Part shown: positions 8,075-16,310 of the stretch, piece by piece
How positions within the stretch are numbered: the stretch's first letter is position 1
Layout: the number at the start of each line of letters is the position of its first letter
NCBI GenBank assembly: GCA_028285105.1
Contig: JANQQE010000027.1
Coordinates: forward strand, 1 to 64,000
Origin: Alphaproteobacteria bacterium
Lineage (GTDB): Bacteria > Planctomycetota > Phycisphaerae > UBA1845
Length of the DNA: 64,000 nt
Direction: 5' to 3'
Made by a program: the position numbers and the translations under genes
The notes under the pieces: generated by a model
The model's database searches: none
Told to the model about the DNA's origin: nothing
The model's input: only the letters and a program-made list of their open reading frames with translations

Positions 8075-8971
8075 ATGCAAAACGCAGACACAACGAAAAC
8101 GAAAATCGGAATCATCGGCGGGTCGGGGCTTGGTGACCGACTGGCCGGCAGCCAGAACGTCGAACAGGTCTACGTCGATACGCCGTTTGGGCCGCCCAGC
8201 GGACCGCTGCTCGCGACGACTTGGCACGGTGTCGATGTCGTGTTCCTGAGTCGCCACGGCGAAGGTCACACACTTCCGCCGTCGGCTGTCCCGTATCGGG
8301 CGAATATTTATGCGCTCAAGGCGGTGGGCGTTACGCGGATCATCGCGAGTGGGGCAGTAGGAAGCCTTCGCGAGGAAATTGAGCCGACGCATTTGGTGAT
8401 CTGCGATCAGGTCATCGACAAAACGCACAAACGGGCGAGTACATTCTTTGATAAAGGCGTCGCAACCCATGTCGAATGGGCCGAACCGTTTTGCCCGACG
8501 CTCAGGCAATCGCTGATCGCCGCGTCGAGCGATGACAAAACGTTGCACGATCGTGGAACGTATGTCGTCATGGAGGGGCCGCAATTCTCGACCCGCGCCG
8601 AGTCGCACATGCACCGTTCTTGGGGCGGCGACCTAATTGGTATGACATGCTGCCCGGAAGCCAAACTCGCCCGCGAAGCCGAAATGTGCTACGCCCTCGT
8701 CGCGATGGCCACCGACTACGATTGCTGGCGCGAGTCCGGGCCAGCCGTCGATAAGCACACGCTCTTAAACGAAATCATCGGGCATCTGAACAATGCGGCA
8801 GACAGCGCGTTCGCGTTGATTGAACAAACGGTCAAAACGCTCGCCGGCGAAGACGCACCCGATTGTCATTGCCAAAGCGCACTCGAACTGGCGATCTGGT
8901 CGAACAAGAGCAAAGTCAGTTTGACGTTGGTGAAGAAACTAGCACCGATTATCGGTCGGTATTTTCGGTGA
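8075..8971 (+). CDS. mtnP: S-methyl-5'-thioadenosine phosphorylase
   Basis: Cleaves methylthioadenosine, the by-product of polyamine synthesis, with phosphate to adenine and methylthioribose 1-phosphate, the entry to methionine salvage. The 298-residue protein has the phosphate-binding IIGGSGLGD near the N-terminus, SRHGEGHTLPPSAVPYRAN, the purine-site VMEGPQFSTRAES, and MATDYDCW. The Asp pair in the last motif is typical of enzymes that accept 6-amino purines, favouring MTA over inosine. It follows the cysteine desulfurase by 12 bases and its TGA overlaps the ATG of the next gene (TGATG), which suggests translational coupling. No other methionine-salvage genes are nearby. Confidence 0.92.
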   Translation: MQNADTTKTKIGIIGGSGLGDRLAGSQNVEQVYVDTPFGPPSGPLLATTWHGVDVVFLSRHGEGHTLPPSAVPYRANIYALKAVGVTRIIASGAVGSLREEIEPTHLVICDQVIDKTHKRASTFFDKGVATHVEWAEPFCPTLRQSLIAASSDDKTLHDRGTYVVMEGPQFSTRAESHMHRSWGGDLIGMTCCPEAKLAREAEMCYALVAMATDYDCWRESGPAVDKHTLLNEIIGHLNNAADSAFALIEQTVKTLAGEDAPDCHCQSALELAIWSNKSKVSLTLVKKLAPIIGRYFR

Positions 8972-10230
8972 TGACTGCGATGGCGCGAATGGCTAGCCAT
9001 TGGCGAGCGTTCGCGCTCATGCTTTGGTTCAACGTTTTACATGCGTCTGGCGGCGAAACGAAAACGCTCAACCCCAATTTCGAGATTCCACTGCCAGACG
9101 GTGGCACCTTGCTGGTTGCAGAAGATTCCTGGGATGTTGGCGAATACTTTCTTCTGCACGCGCATGGTCGGGTACGTGCTTATTCTATAAGTGACGGCAA
9201 GTTTTTGGGCGAAACGCCTCCGACCTTCGACAATCCGCCGCGATGGATCGGCACAGCAAGGGATCGATTCACACTTGCGACGAGGTTTGAAATCACCGAG
9301 TATCGATTCGGAGAGACCCTTGAGTCCTGGACCGTCGTCGAATCTCAGCGCAAATCCGACCCTGACCCGGAGAACAACAATCCGATACGCCGGACGTTTG
9401 CCAACGATCGACACTTGTTTGCACTGTTCGCTGACGGCAAGATCGTGTGTTCGGAACTCGATTCAAAAAAAGAGAGTTGGCATCGAACTCTAAGTCCCAA
9501 GCCGGCTGGCAAATTCGCCAATGCGCGGGAGACGTTGGCCTATCTGGTGCGAACAGAGCAGGGCGAATCGGTTCACGTCATGCGTGCAACCGACGGCAAG
9601 GAGCAATCGATCTTCGCCGTGCAGAAGGGCGATTCGGTACAGGATTTGTTTCCCGGCGATTCGACTACCGTGATACAGATCGCCGATGGATTCGTTGGCT
9701 TCAATTCGCAATCGGGTGAGCAGCGTTGGCGTATGGGCGGGCATTCCAGACTAAATGCCGGGCATGTTGCTGCCGATGCAGATGGAATCTATGTCAGCGT
9801 TGATGGGCATCAAGCCGTTCGGTTTTCACGCGAGACCGGTGAGCGTGAGTGGCGGTATTCAGGCGTGGGCGTCAATGCGCCTGCCCATATAACAATGTCA
9901 GCCGACGCTTTGAAGGTTGTCCTTCGCGGTGAAGATTTTGTGCAAGTCCTAAATGCCAAGGATGGTCGGCCACTGGGTCGCATCGATGGTTTGAATCAGG
10001 AACGGATTCGCATTTATGCCATTCGCGGCAACGAACTATTTGCATTGGTCAAACCGCCGAAGAAAGATTCGTTGTGGCGGCTTGAATGCATACGACTTTC
10101 GGGAAACACAACCGGCAAGCACTTTTATTTTCCGCGATTTCCCAGATTCAAAGAGGCGGTCATTCTGGGCGATTCGATCGTCGTCGTCGAAAACGATTAC
10201 ATACATGGTTTTGTCCTGCCAGATCGTTAA
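8971..10230 (+). CDS. Secreted PQQ-like beta-propeller repeat protein
   Basis: A 419-residue protein starting with a probable signal peptide (hydrophobic ALMLWFNVLHASGG after a short basic start) followed by blade-like repeats. Segments such as TGEREWRYSG, GEQRWRMGG and KDGRPLGRIDG are typical of the PQQ / WD40-like quinoprotein propeller fold. The same fold occurs in BamB and in many planctomycete secreted proteins. No quinone- or metal-binding residues are evident, so it is probably a structural or binding protein. Its ATG overlaps the mtnP stop by one base. Its TAA and the stop of the convergent mutM share TTAA at 10227-10230. Function unknown. Confidence 0.75.
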   Translation: MTAMARMASHWRAFALMLWFNVLHASGGETKTLNPNFEIPLPDGGTLLVAEDSWDVGEYFLLHAHGRVRAYSISDGKFLGETPPTFDNPPRWIGTARDRFTLATRFEITEYRFGETLESWTVVESQRKSDPDPENNNPIRRTFANDRHLFALFADGKIVCSELDSKKESWHRTLSPKPAGKFANARETLAYLVRTEQGESVHVMRATDGKEQSIFAVQKGDSVQDLFPGDSTTVIQIADGFVGFNSQSGEQRWRMGGHSRLNAGHVAADADGIYVSVDGHQAVRFSRETGEREWRYSGVGVNAPAHITMSADALKVVLRGEDFVQVLNAKDGRPLGRIDGLNQERIRIYAIRGNELFALVKPPKKDSLWRLECIRLSGNTTGKHFYFPRFPRFKEAVILGDSIVVVENDYIHGFVLPDR

Positions 10231-11048
10231 TCATGGCTCGGCTGACATACCTGGCAAACGAAGCTGCTTCGGCCAGCCGCGAGGATTCGATGAATCGGCG
10301 TCTTGCATTTTCGGCAGCCTTCGCCCTCGTGTCCGTAGACGCGCAGTCGTTCTTGGAAGTTGCCCGGTCCTTCAGGGTGCAGGTAGTTGATGATGGTCGT
10401 GCCTTCGTATTCGATCGCTTCCGACAGCACGCGCTTGATCGCCCGCAGCAATCGGCCCGCTTGCCTCGTATCGATGTCGATTGCAGGTGTCAGCGGATGA
10501 ATGCCGGCGCGAAAGAGCGATTCGTCCGCATAAATATTGCCCAGCCCTGCGATGTGTTTTTGATCCAGCAGTAGGGCTTTGATTTGTCGGTTGCGTTGGC
10601 GCATCCGTCGAAAGCTTGCGGGCGTGATATCATTTGGTTCCGGGCCCAGTCCTTTGATTCCCTCAGGTTCAACGCTGCCCTCGCGTTTGAAGATTCCGAA
10701 TCCGCCGAAACGTCTGGCATCGTTGAATCGCAGTTCGTGCCCGCTACCGTTGAGGCCGATGCGCAGGTGGGTATGTTTTTCTATCGGTGTGTTGGCATCG
10801 CAGATGTTTAGGCGGCCAGTCATTCCGAGAAAGAACACAATTCCGCGCCCGCCGTGGATTTCCAGGAACGGTCGCTTGCCGCGACGGTCCACGCGTTTGA
10901 TCGGTGCGTTCAAAAACCCCAGCAACCCGCGATGCGAACCGTGGCGAATCACATCACGTCGGCAATGCTGCACTTTCGAGAAACTCTTACCGAGGAGTTC
11001 ACGTCGCAAGTGGCGGGTGATTGTTTCGGCTTCGGGTAACTCTGGCAT
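10227..11048 (-). CDS. mutM: Formamidopyrimidine-DNA glycosylase (Fpg/MutM)
   Basis: Base-excision repair enzyme that removes 8-oxoguanine and formamidopyrimidines and nicks the abasic site. The 273-residue protein begins MPELPEAET with the catalytic Pro2 and Glu3. It has RGKRPF with the conserved lysine near residue 57, LGNIYADESLF of the helix-two-turn-helix, and a C-terminal zinc finger CRKC...CQVC. Start 11048 is chosen because the catalytic proline must follow the initiator Met; the open frame extends further upstream. It is divergent from a second Fpg-family gene (start 11127), with a 78-base gap between them, and convergent with the propeller gene. Confidence 0.95.
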   Translation of the reverse strand: MPELPEAETITRHLRRELLGKSFSKVQHCRRDVIRHGSHRGLLGFLNAPIKRVDRRGKRPFLEIHGGRGIVFFLGMTGRLNICDANTPIEKHTHLRIGLNGSGHELRFNDARRFGGFGIFKREGSVEPEGIKGLGPEPNDITPASFRRMRQRNRQIKALLLDQKHIAGLGNIYADESLFRAGIHPLTPAIDIDTRQAGRLLRAIKRVLSEAIEYEGTTIINYLHPEGPGNFQERLRVYGHEGEGCRKCKTPIHRILAAGRSSFVCQVCQPSHD

Positions 11049-11126
11049 GTCGATATGGTACGTACTGCGTCGCGATCGGCAAACCGTTTGCAGCCACCGT
11101 TGCAACATGCGTAAGATGATGCGGTC

Positions 11127-12005
11127 ATGCTTGAACTTCCGGATATCACCATTTATGTGGAGGCGCTGCGTCAACGGCTGATCGGGGCCGAAGTGCTGGA
11201 CGTTCGGTTGCGCAATCCATTTCTCGTGCGGACATTCGATCCGCCCATTGACGATCTCGTGGGCAAGACAATTGAAGACGTCCGCCGCATCGGCAAGCGG
11301 GTCGTGCTGGCGTTCAATGACGATTTGTACATGGTGGTTCACTTGATGATCGCGGGGCGATTGCTGTGGCGCGCGCCGAGGGCCAAGATTCCGGCAAAGA
11401 TTGGGCTTTTGGGCCTGGATTTTGAATCCGGCACGCTCGTGATGACTGAAGCCGGAACCAAGCGGCGGGCATCCATACATCTCGAGCGGGGCAATGATGC
11501 CTTAAAATCGCACGACCCGGGCGGACTGGAAGTGATGGATGCATCAGTGGATGAATTCGCCGGTATCCTTCGAAAAGAAAATCATACGATTAAGCGGGCC
11601 CTGACCGACCCGCGACTCTTTTCCGGAATCGGAAATGCGTACAGCGATGAGATTCTTCATGCGGCCAAGTTGTCGCCGATGCTGCTGACATCGCGGCTCG
11701 ACGATGAACAAGTCGGGCGGTTACACGATGCCATACAAAACGTATTGGCCGCCTGGACCGACCGATTGCGAAAGCAGTTCGCCGATCGTTTCCCCGATAC
11801 CGGCGAGATCACCGCCCACCGCAAAGATTTCGCTGTTCACAATCGATTCGGAAAACCCTGTCCCGACTGCGGCGCATCCGTGCAACGCATTCGGTACAAA
11901 GATCGCGAGACCAACTACTGCCCGTCGTGTCAAACGGGCGGAAAGAAGCTTTCCGATCGATCGCTGGCCCGCCTGCTCAAAGACGATTGGCAGGATGTGG
12001 AATGA
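11127..12005 (+). CDS. Fpg/Nei-family protein lacking the N-terminal catalytic proline
   Basis: A 292-residue paralogue of MutM. The N-terminus reads MLELPDI where active enzymes read MPELPE: the nucleophilic Pro2 is Leu, Glu3 is kept and Glu6 is Asp. The remaining scaffold is intact: RRIGKRVVLAF with the conserved lysine, SGIGNAYSDEIL of the DNA-binding helix-two-turn-helix, and a zinc finger CPDC...CPSC followed by a basic tail. Known Fpg/Nei enzymes use the N-terminal proline amine for Schiff-base chemistry, so this one may use another route, act as a monofunctional glycosylase or only bind lesions. ATG CTT is unambiguous in the DNA. It sits divergently beside mutM. Family membership is firm; activity is uncertain. 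Confidence 0.88.
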   Translation: MLELPDITIYVEALRQRLIGAEVLDVRLRNPFLVRTFDPPIDDLVGKTIEDVRRIGKRVVLAFNDDLYMVVHLMIAGRLLWRAPRAKIPAKIGLLGLDFESGTLVMTEAGTKRRASIHLERGNDALKSHDPGGLEVMDASVDEFAGILRKENHTIKRALTDPRLFSGIGNAYSDEILHAAKLSPMLLTSRLDDEQVGRLHDAIQNVLAAWTDRLRKQFADRFPDTGEITAHRKDFAVHNRFGKPCPDCGASVQRIRYKDRETNYCPSCQTGGKKLSDRSLARLLKDDWQDVE

Positions 12006-12022
12006 GCGTCAGCACCGAGGAG

Positions 12023-12406
12023 CTAACCCTGTTGCATCCGCAATCGCATCAGTCCGCCGATGAGACTGCATGGCAGCAGCGCCGCAAGAAACGACATGTG
12101 ATACCAGATCGGCATCACGTTCCAGTATTGAACTTGAACGAAGATACCCACCGCGACCAGGGCGAAACCGAGAACAACCGTCGGTGTCATGGACCTCTTG
12201 GCTGCCACAATCGTAGTGACATAACCTGACACCAGCGAGACCAGGATCGCGATCCCGAGAATGCCCACGAGAATCAGTGAATTGGATGTTGTCCCCGACT
12301 CTTCAAATGCATTGGGTATGGACGCCTGAAGCGCTGCATTGCTGCCGAGCCATAGTGCGGTCCATAAGACGAATCCGATGACGACCGAAAGAATGATGCG
12401 ACCCAT
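12023..12406 (-). CDS. Small membrane protein, four predicted segments
   Basis: A 127-residue hydrophobic protein with about four membrane segments (around residues 3-24, 45-66, 75-93 and 100-120) and no motif I can name. The start at 12406 is supported by a perfect AGGAGG (complement of 12414-12419) 7 bases upstream; a longer frame begins at 12439 without such a site. It is the last gene of the ArsR operon, 51 bases after the DUF4287/DUF5655 gene. Function unknown. Confidence 0.75.
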   Translation of the reverse strand: MGRIILSVVIGFVLWTALWLGSNAALQASIPNAFEESGTTSNSLILVGILGIAILVSLVSGYVTTIVAAKRSMTPTVVLGFALVAVGIFVQVQYWNVMPIWYHMSFLAALLPCSLIGGLMRLRMQQG

Positions 12407-12457
12407 GATTGTTCCTCCTTTGGTATTTTGTTGATTCAATGGGGTGGTTGGACGGTT

Positions 12458-13030
12458 CTATCCTTCGATGCGTTTCCACGCAGCTTTCAAGGACTTGGTG
12501 AGTTCCGCACCGATGTCCGATTTTTCTTTGACGACCAGCATGTGACCGATCCGCGGCATCGCTCCGAGCGATTTGGCTTTTTCGAGTTTGCCGGAAAACG
12601 GTGCATCGCCGAGATCGAACCCGACGCGGATTTCTTTCGACTTGATTGCGGCCACCGCGAATTCGCGCTTGCCTCGAAACGAGACATAGGTCTTGGTGGG
12701 ATGCACCTCGACCTTGGCGTTCCATTTGAGGACGGCTTTCTCGACGGCATCGTACAGCGGGCACATGGCCTCTTTGCCCTTGAACTGTTTGTCGAGCAGG
12801 TTGCTGGTGTCGGCATAGACCGGTTTGCCGCCGTTGAGGTGCAGCCCGACTGCGACGCTGGCATAGTTGTGTTTGAGGCCGTACTCGGTCTTGAGCCATT
12901 TGATCATTTCGTTGCGCTTTTCAAGCCCGCATTTCTTTAGCCGCGTCGACCAGGTCTTCGCCGTCGCGCCGGTTTTGTCTTTCATTGCGTTGATGATCTT
13001 CTGTTCCATTTCCTGAGACGATAATGCCAC
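12458..13030 (-). CDS. DUF4287 / DUF5655 domain protein
   Basis: A 190-residue soluble protein. The N-terminal part (SQEMEQKIINAMKDKTGATAKTW, then LKTEYGLKHNYAS) resembles DUF4287. The second half (YDAVEKAVLKWNAKVEVHPTKTYVSF, then FAVAAIKSKEIRVGFDL) resembles DUF5655, a presumed nucleic-acid- or ligand-binding domain often found in stand-alone proteins encoded near ArsR and SRPBCC genes. No catalytic residues are known for either domain. It lies 25 bases after the SRPBCC gene. The biochemical role is unknown. Confidence 0.78.
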   Translation of the reverse strand: MALSSQEMEQKIINAMKDKTGATAKTWSTRLKKCGLEKRNEMIKWLKTEYGLKHNYASVAVGLHLNGGKPVYADTSNLLDKQFKGKEAMCPLYDAVEKAVLKWNAKVEVHPTKTYVSFRGKREFAVAAIKSKEIRVGFDLGDAPFSGKLEKAKSLGAMPRIGHMLVVKEKSDIGAELTKSLKAAWKRIEG

Positions 13031-13055
13031 GTTGTATCTCCAATAATGGGGTGAA

Positions 13056-13568
13056 TTATTCCTGCCAGTTTTCGCTGAGCGTCCGCTTCGGACTCAGCGG
13101 GGCCATCAGTTTGAACAGCACGTACAGCATGCGAACGCCAAAGGACGGCTTACCGGTTTCGACGATCGACTTGAGCGTGTTGGCGATCATCTTCGCACCG
13201 CTGACCATCTGCTTTGCCGACTTCGTGCCTTCGACGAGGTCTTCGATGATGAGCGAAAACTCAACTTGTCCGCCGAGGTCCTTGAGTTCGTAAATGACTT
13301 TGCACGGCGGATCGTCGTAGTTCGTAAATTGAAACGTGTGCGAATAGAGGCGGGGCGGGTCGAAGTCGATGACCTCGCCCACGACGCCAGTGTACCTACC
13401 GTTGGCCGACCGCATGAAAATCTTCGCGCCCGGTTTCAAGCCCGACGTGTGAAGCTGCATATCGAACATGCACTTTTGCACTTCATCTGTCTTGGTGATC
13501 TCGCGCCAGACGGCTTCGATCGTGCCATTGATGGTGACGGTCGAGACCGATCGGATCGTGTTGGCCAT
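13056..13568 (-). CDS. SRPBCC (AHSA1-type) domain protein
   Basis: A 170-residue START-like fold protein. The pattern STVTINGTIEAVWREITKTDE, LKPGAKIFMRS, GEVIDFDPPRLYSHTF and then VIYELKDLGGQVEFSLI is typical of the AHSA1 / SRPBCC family, whose deep pocket binds hydrophobic ligands. Pairing of such a gene with an upstream ArsR regulator is common in bacteria. Here it follows arsR by 22 bases. The ligand is unknown; stress adaptation is only an inference from context. Confidence 0.85.
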   Translation of the reverse strand: MANTIRSVSTVTINGTIEAVWREITKTDEVQKCMFDMQLHTSGLKPGAKIFMRSANGRYTGVVGEVIDFDPPRLYSHTFQFTNYDDPPCKVIYELKDLGGQVEFSLIIEDLVEGTKSAKQMVSGAKMIANTLKSIVETGKPSFGVRMLYVLFKLMAPLSPKRTLSENWQE

Positions 13569-13590
13569 GGGGGTTGCTCCGTTTTCTGAT

Positions 13591-14058
13591 TTAGTCCGTT
13601 TTGTTTGTGGGGTTGCTTCGATTTTTGATGCCCTTGGGCCGATCGCCTTTTGTCGTCGCCGGATCGCTGATCGATTTTGTTGACCGGCGGCGACTTCGTT
13701 TTGGCGGTTTGTTCGCTCGATCGGATTCGGTTGGCATGCCCGATTCGACTTTGTACTTGATCTGCGTCATTTGCTTCGCCCAAACGGCGCTGTATTCGGT
13801 GGTCCAGCGGTCGTAGATCATGCGAATCGGCACGGCATTGTGGAACAGGTGGCGGGTTCGCCCGCTCTTTCGCGACACCACAAGCCGCGCATCCTCCAGA
13901 ATCTGCAAATGCTTCATCACACCGATGCGGCTCATCTCGAAGAAACCGCAAACGTCGTTAACGCTGAATCCCGGGTTGTCTTTAAGGATGTCCAGCATCC
14001 GCCGCCGCACCGGATTGGCCAACGCCACAAATATCGCATCCATCGAGTCCACGTTCAT
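13591..14058 (-). CDS. ArsR-family winged-helix transcriptional regulator
   Basis: A 155-residue protein with an ArsR-type winged helix at about residues 5-75: FVALANPVRRRMLDILKDN, VNDVCGFFEMSRIGVMKHLQ (recognition helix), then wing residues VVSRKSGRTRHLF. No metal-binding CxC motif (ELCVCDL-like) is seen, so it is unlikely to be an arsenic sensor and fits the group controlling SRPBCC partners. The C-terminal 50 residues are basic and low complexity (Lys/Arg/Ser/Asn). First gene of the operon; a dyad directly before the start may be its own operator. Confidence 0.88.
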   Translation of the reverse strand: MNVDSMDAIFVALANPVRRRMLDILKDNPGFSVNDVCGFFEMSRIGVMKHLQILEDARLVVSRKSGRTRHLFHNAVPIRMIYDRWTTEYSAVWAKQMTQIKYKVESGMPTESDRANKPPKRSRRRSTKSISDPATTKGDRPKGIKNRSNPTNKTD

Positions 14059-14060
14059 AA

Positions 14061-14098
14061 GTAACTAAAAGGTTACATAAAGGGCGATACGATGTCAA
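14061..14098 (-). promoter_or_regulatory. Probable promoter and operator of the ArsR operon
   Basis: On the minus strand TTGACA (14098-14093) is followed after 17 bases by TAACCT (14075-14070). The -10 lies inside the dyad GTAAC-N6-GTTAC (14061-14076), which ends two bases before the arsR start codon. A repressor dyad over the -10 is the usual ArsR arrangement. Transcription would begin near 14063, implying a very short leader, or use of the in-frame ATG at 14043. Confidence 0.45.
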
Positions 14099-14230
14099 TA
14101 AACGCCTACCCGCAGGATGGGCAAATGGCGCAAGAATATACTTAACTATTTATAGGGAAATGAGTTGCGGTCGAAATCGAAAACTGTGGCTATTGAAGAA
14201 GGGTTGTATTTTTAAGACTAAAGGAGGGGG

Positions 14231-15247
14231 CTAATTATGCGGGTTCCAGTTGTGCTCTTCCAGCGTCTGGACGATGCGTTCGGCGAGTCTTACGGCTTCT
14301 GCGCCGTCTTTGCCGGTTACGGCTGGCTCGGTTCCGGTGCGGACGGCATTTAGGAACGATTCGATTTCGGCTTTTAGCGGTTCAACGTTGTCATCGACGT
14401 CGAGCGGTTCGATGTTGACCATGCCGGCGAAGTCGAAGTTGGCCATCTGCGAGATGTCGTTGTAGTCAGTTTCGCGGGCGAGTTTCAGCAAATCGAGGTT
14501 GGCGTCTTTGGTGATGACGATGCCTGTTTTCTTGCCGTAATCCATCGACAGATAGGCATCGGGATTGAACACGCGAATCTTGCGTTCGGTCTTGGTCGCA
14601 AGCCTTGAAGCCGTCATGTTGGCGACGCATCCGTTTGAAAACAGCACGCGGGCATTGGCGACGTCTTCGTGTTTTCCCAGTACCGGAAAGCCGGCAGCAG
14701 TTACCCGATACTCACGATCCTTCACAAGGTGCAAGATGATGTCGATATCGTGAATCATCATGTCATGCACGACGCCGATATCTGCGCTTCGGAACGTAAA
14801 CGGACTGATGCGGTGCGTTTCGATAAATTTGGGCGCAATTTCCAAGCGCTTCAAAGCCAACACAACCGGGTTGAATCGTTCGGAATGGCCTACCGCGATG
14901 ATGCTGCCCGAGCTTTCAGCCCACTCCAACATCCTGGCGGCAGTCGCCGAATCCTGGGCGATGGGCTTTTCGATCAAGACTGATACGTTGGAATCGATCA
15001 GCGGTTTGGCGATGGTGTGGTGATGCACTGTTGGCACAGCGACGCTGGCGACGTCCACCGTGCCGAGAATCTCCGTGACGTCTTTGAATGGTTTGCCCCC
15101 ATGCTGCTCGGTGATTTGCGTCGAACGATCCAGGTCGGAATCGACCACGGCGACCAATTCGCATTCGGGCAACTCGCTGTAGATCCGGGCATGATGGCGT
15201 CCCATGTGACCGACGCCAACAACAGCAGCTCGAAGTTTTTCGCTCAT
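14231..15247 (-). CDS. Gfo/Idh/MocA-family oxidoreductase, possibly GnnA-like
   Basis: A 338-residue NAD(P)-dependent sugar dehydrogenase. It has a Rossmann start LRAAVVGVGHMGRHHARIY, then EKPIAQDS with the EKP lysine motif, and VHDMMIHDIDI with the catalytic His region. The start at 15247 (MSEKLRAAVVG) fits the family better than the upstream in-frame ATG at 15280. It is 48 bases after lpxA. In Acidithiobacillus and Leptospira a protein of this family, GnnA, oxidises UDP-GlcNAc at C3 so that GnnB can add an amino group, giving amide-linked lipid A. No GnnB-like aminotransferase is in the window, so the GnnA role is a suggestion from position. Confidence 0.85.
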   Translation of the reverse strand: MSEKLRAAVVGVGHMGRHHARIYSELPECELVAVVDSDLDRSTQITEQHGGKPFKDVTEILGTVDVASVAVPTVHHHTIAKPLIDSNVSVLIEKPIAQDSATAARMLEWAESSGSIIAVGHSERFNPVVLALKRLEIAPKFIETHRISPFTFRSADIGVVHDMMIHDIDIILHLVKDREYRVTAAGFPVLGKHEDVANARVLFSNGCVANMTASRLATKTERKIRVFNPDAYLSMDYGKKTGIVITKDANLDLLKLARETDYNDISQMANFDFAGMVNIEPLDVDDNVEPLKAEIESFLNAVRTGTEPAVTGKDGAEAVRLAERIVQTLEEHNWNPHN

Positions 15248-15295
15248 TGCTAACCTCAACGACTTGGCGCATCCAGACAACCAAGAGCCAACAGA

Positions 15296-16228
15296 CTACG
15301 CCTTCGTGGTGCGCTTTGGAGGGTTCAAAGATTCATTGTTCCGCAGCGATTCGAGGTATCGTCCACGGCGACCGCACTCGAAGGAGCGCAGCAGGAACTT
15401 GCAAAGATAGGTGACGTTCTCATCGTCAGTCTTTGCCAAAATGTCCTGAATGGTGTCGGTAATGGGTATACCGCTCGAACGGGCACGTCGCGAGAACATC
15501 CGCATATAAGCCTGCTTGAGTCGAAGGATTTCGGCTTCGGTGAAGTTGCTGCGTTTTAAACCGACCCCATTGACCGCGCGGACTTCCTGACGTGTCGAAC
15601 GAGTCGATGCGACGGTCAAGAACGGGGGGACATCCGACGTGACCTTGGTCATGCCACCGACCATCGCGTGCTTGCCGATCGACGTGAAGTGATGGACACC
15701 GGTATGACCGCCGATCGTGACGTTGTCTTCAATCACCACGTGGCCAGCCAACAACACTTCATTCGCCAGAATGCAGTTGCTTCCGATAATGACGTCATGA
15801 CCAATATGGATCGCGCCCATGAACAAGTTGTTGTCGCCAATTCTCGTGACTCCGCCACCGACTTCCGTACCCGGATGGGCGGTGATGTATTCGCGAAAGA
15901 TGTTGCGTTCACCAATTTCAAGTGTTGTCGGGCCACCGCGGTATTTGAGGTCTTGGGGAACAGCGCCAATGATGCAGCCGGGGAAAAACGTTGTGTCCTC
16001 GCCGACCGACGTGTAGCCCGTGATGGTCACGTTGTTGTGAAGTTGACAACCGTTGCCAAGTTTAACGTGTTCATCCACAACGCAAAAAGGACCAACGCAA
16101 ACATTCTTTCCCACAACTGCACGGGGATGCACAACAGCCATCGGGTGAATGCTGGCCTGCCGTTCGTTTGGTTTTGTGTTCAATGCGTTGACATTCATCT
16201 CAATAGCATTTCGATTGGCCGTTTCCAT
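15296..16228 (-). CDS. lpxA: LpxA, UDP-N-acetylglucosamine acyltransferase
   Basis: First enzyme of lipid A synthesis, moving a hydroxyacyl chain from acyl carrier protein to UDP-GlcNAc (or its 3-amino form). The 310-residue protein has a left-handed beta-helix of hexapeptide repeats from about residue 25. GAIHIGHDVIIG contains His141 and catalytic His144 (His125 of E. coli), ILANEVLLAGHVVI follows, and the helical C-terminus contains GLKRSNFTEAEILRLKQAYMRMF. There is a 25-residue N-terminal extension and a longer, basic C-terminus than the usual 262 residues. Gene order lpxD-lpxC/fabZ-lpxA matches lipid A clusters elsewhere. Confidence 0.95.
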   Translation of the reverse strand: METANRNAIEMNVNALNTKPNERQASIHPMAVVHPRAVVGKNVCVGPFCVVDEHVKLGNGCQLHNNVTITGYTSVGEDTTFFPGCIIGAVPQDLKYRGGPTTLEIGERNIFREYITAHPGTEVGGGVTRIGDNNLFMGAIHIGHDVIIGSNCILANEVLLAGHVVIEDNVTIGGHTGVHHFTSIGKHAMVGGMTKVTSDVPPFLTVASTRSTRQEVRAVNGVGLKRSNFTEAEILRLKQAYMRMFSRRARSSGIPITDTIQDILAKTDDENVTYLCKFLLRSFECGRRGRYLESLRNNESLNPPKRTTKA

Positions 16229-16310
16229 TCTGAGTCAGTCCGATTTGTGTTGCACGATCCAAATGGACCATACGGTCGATAATTCCTCGGCGGTCCAGTT
16301 TGTTTGTGGT

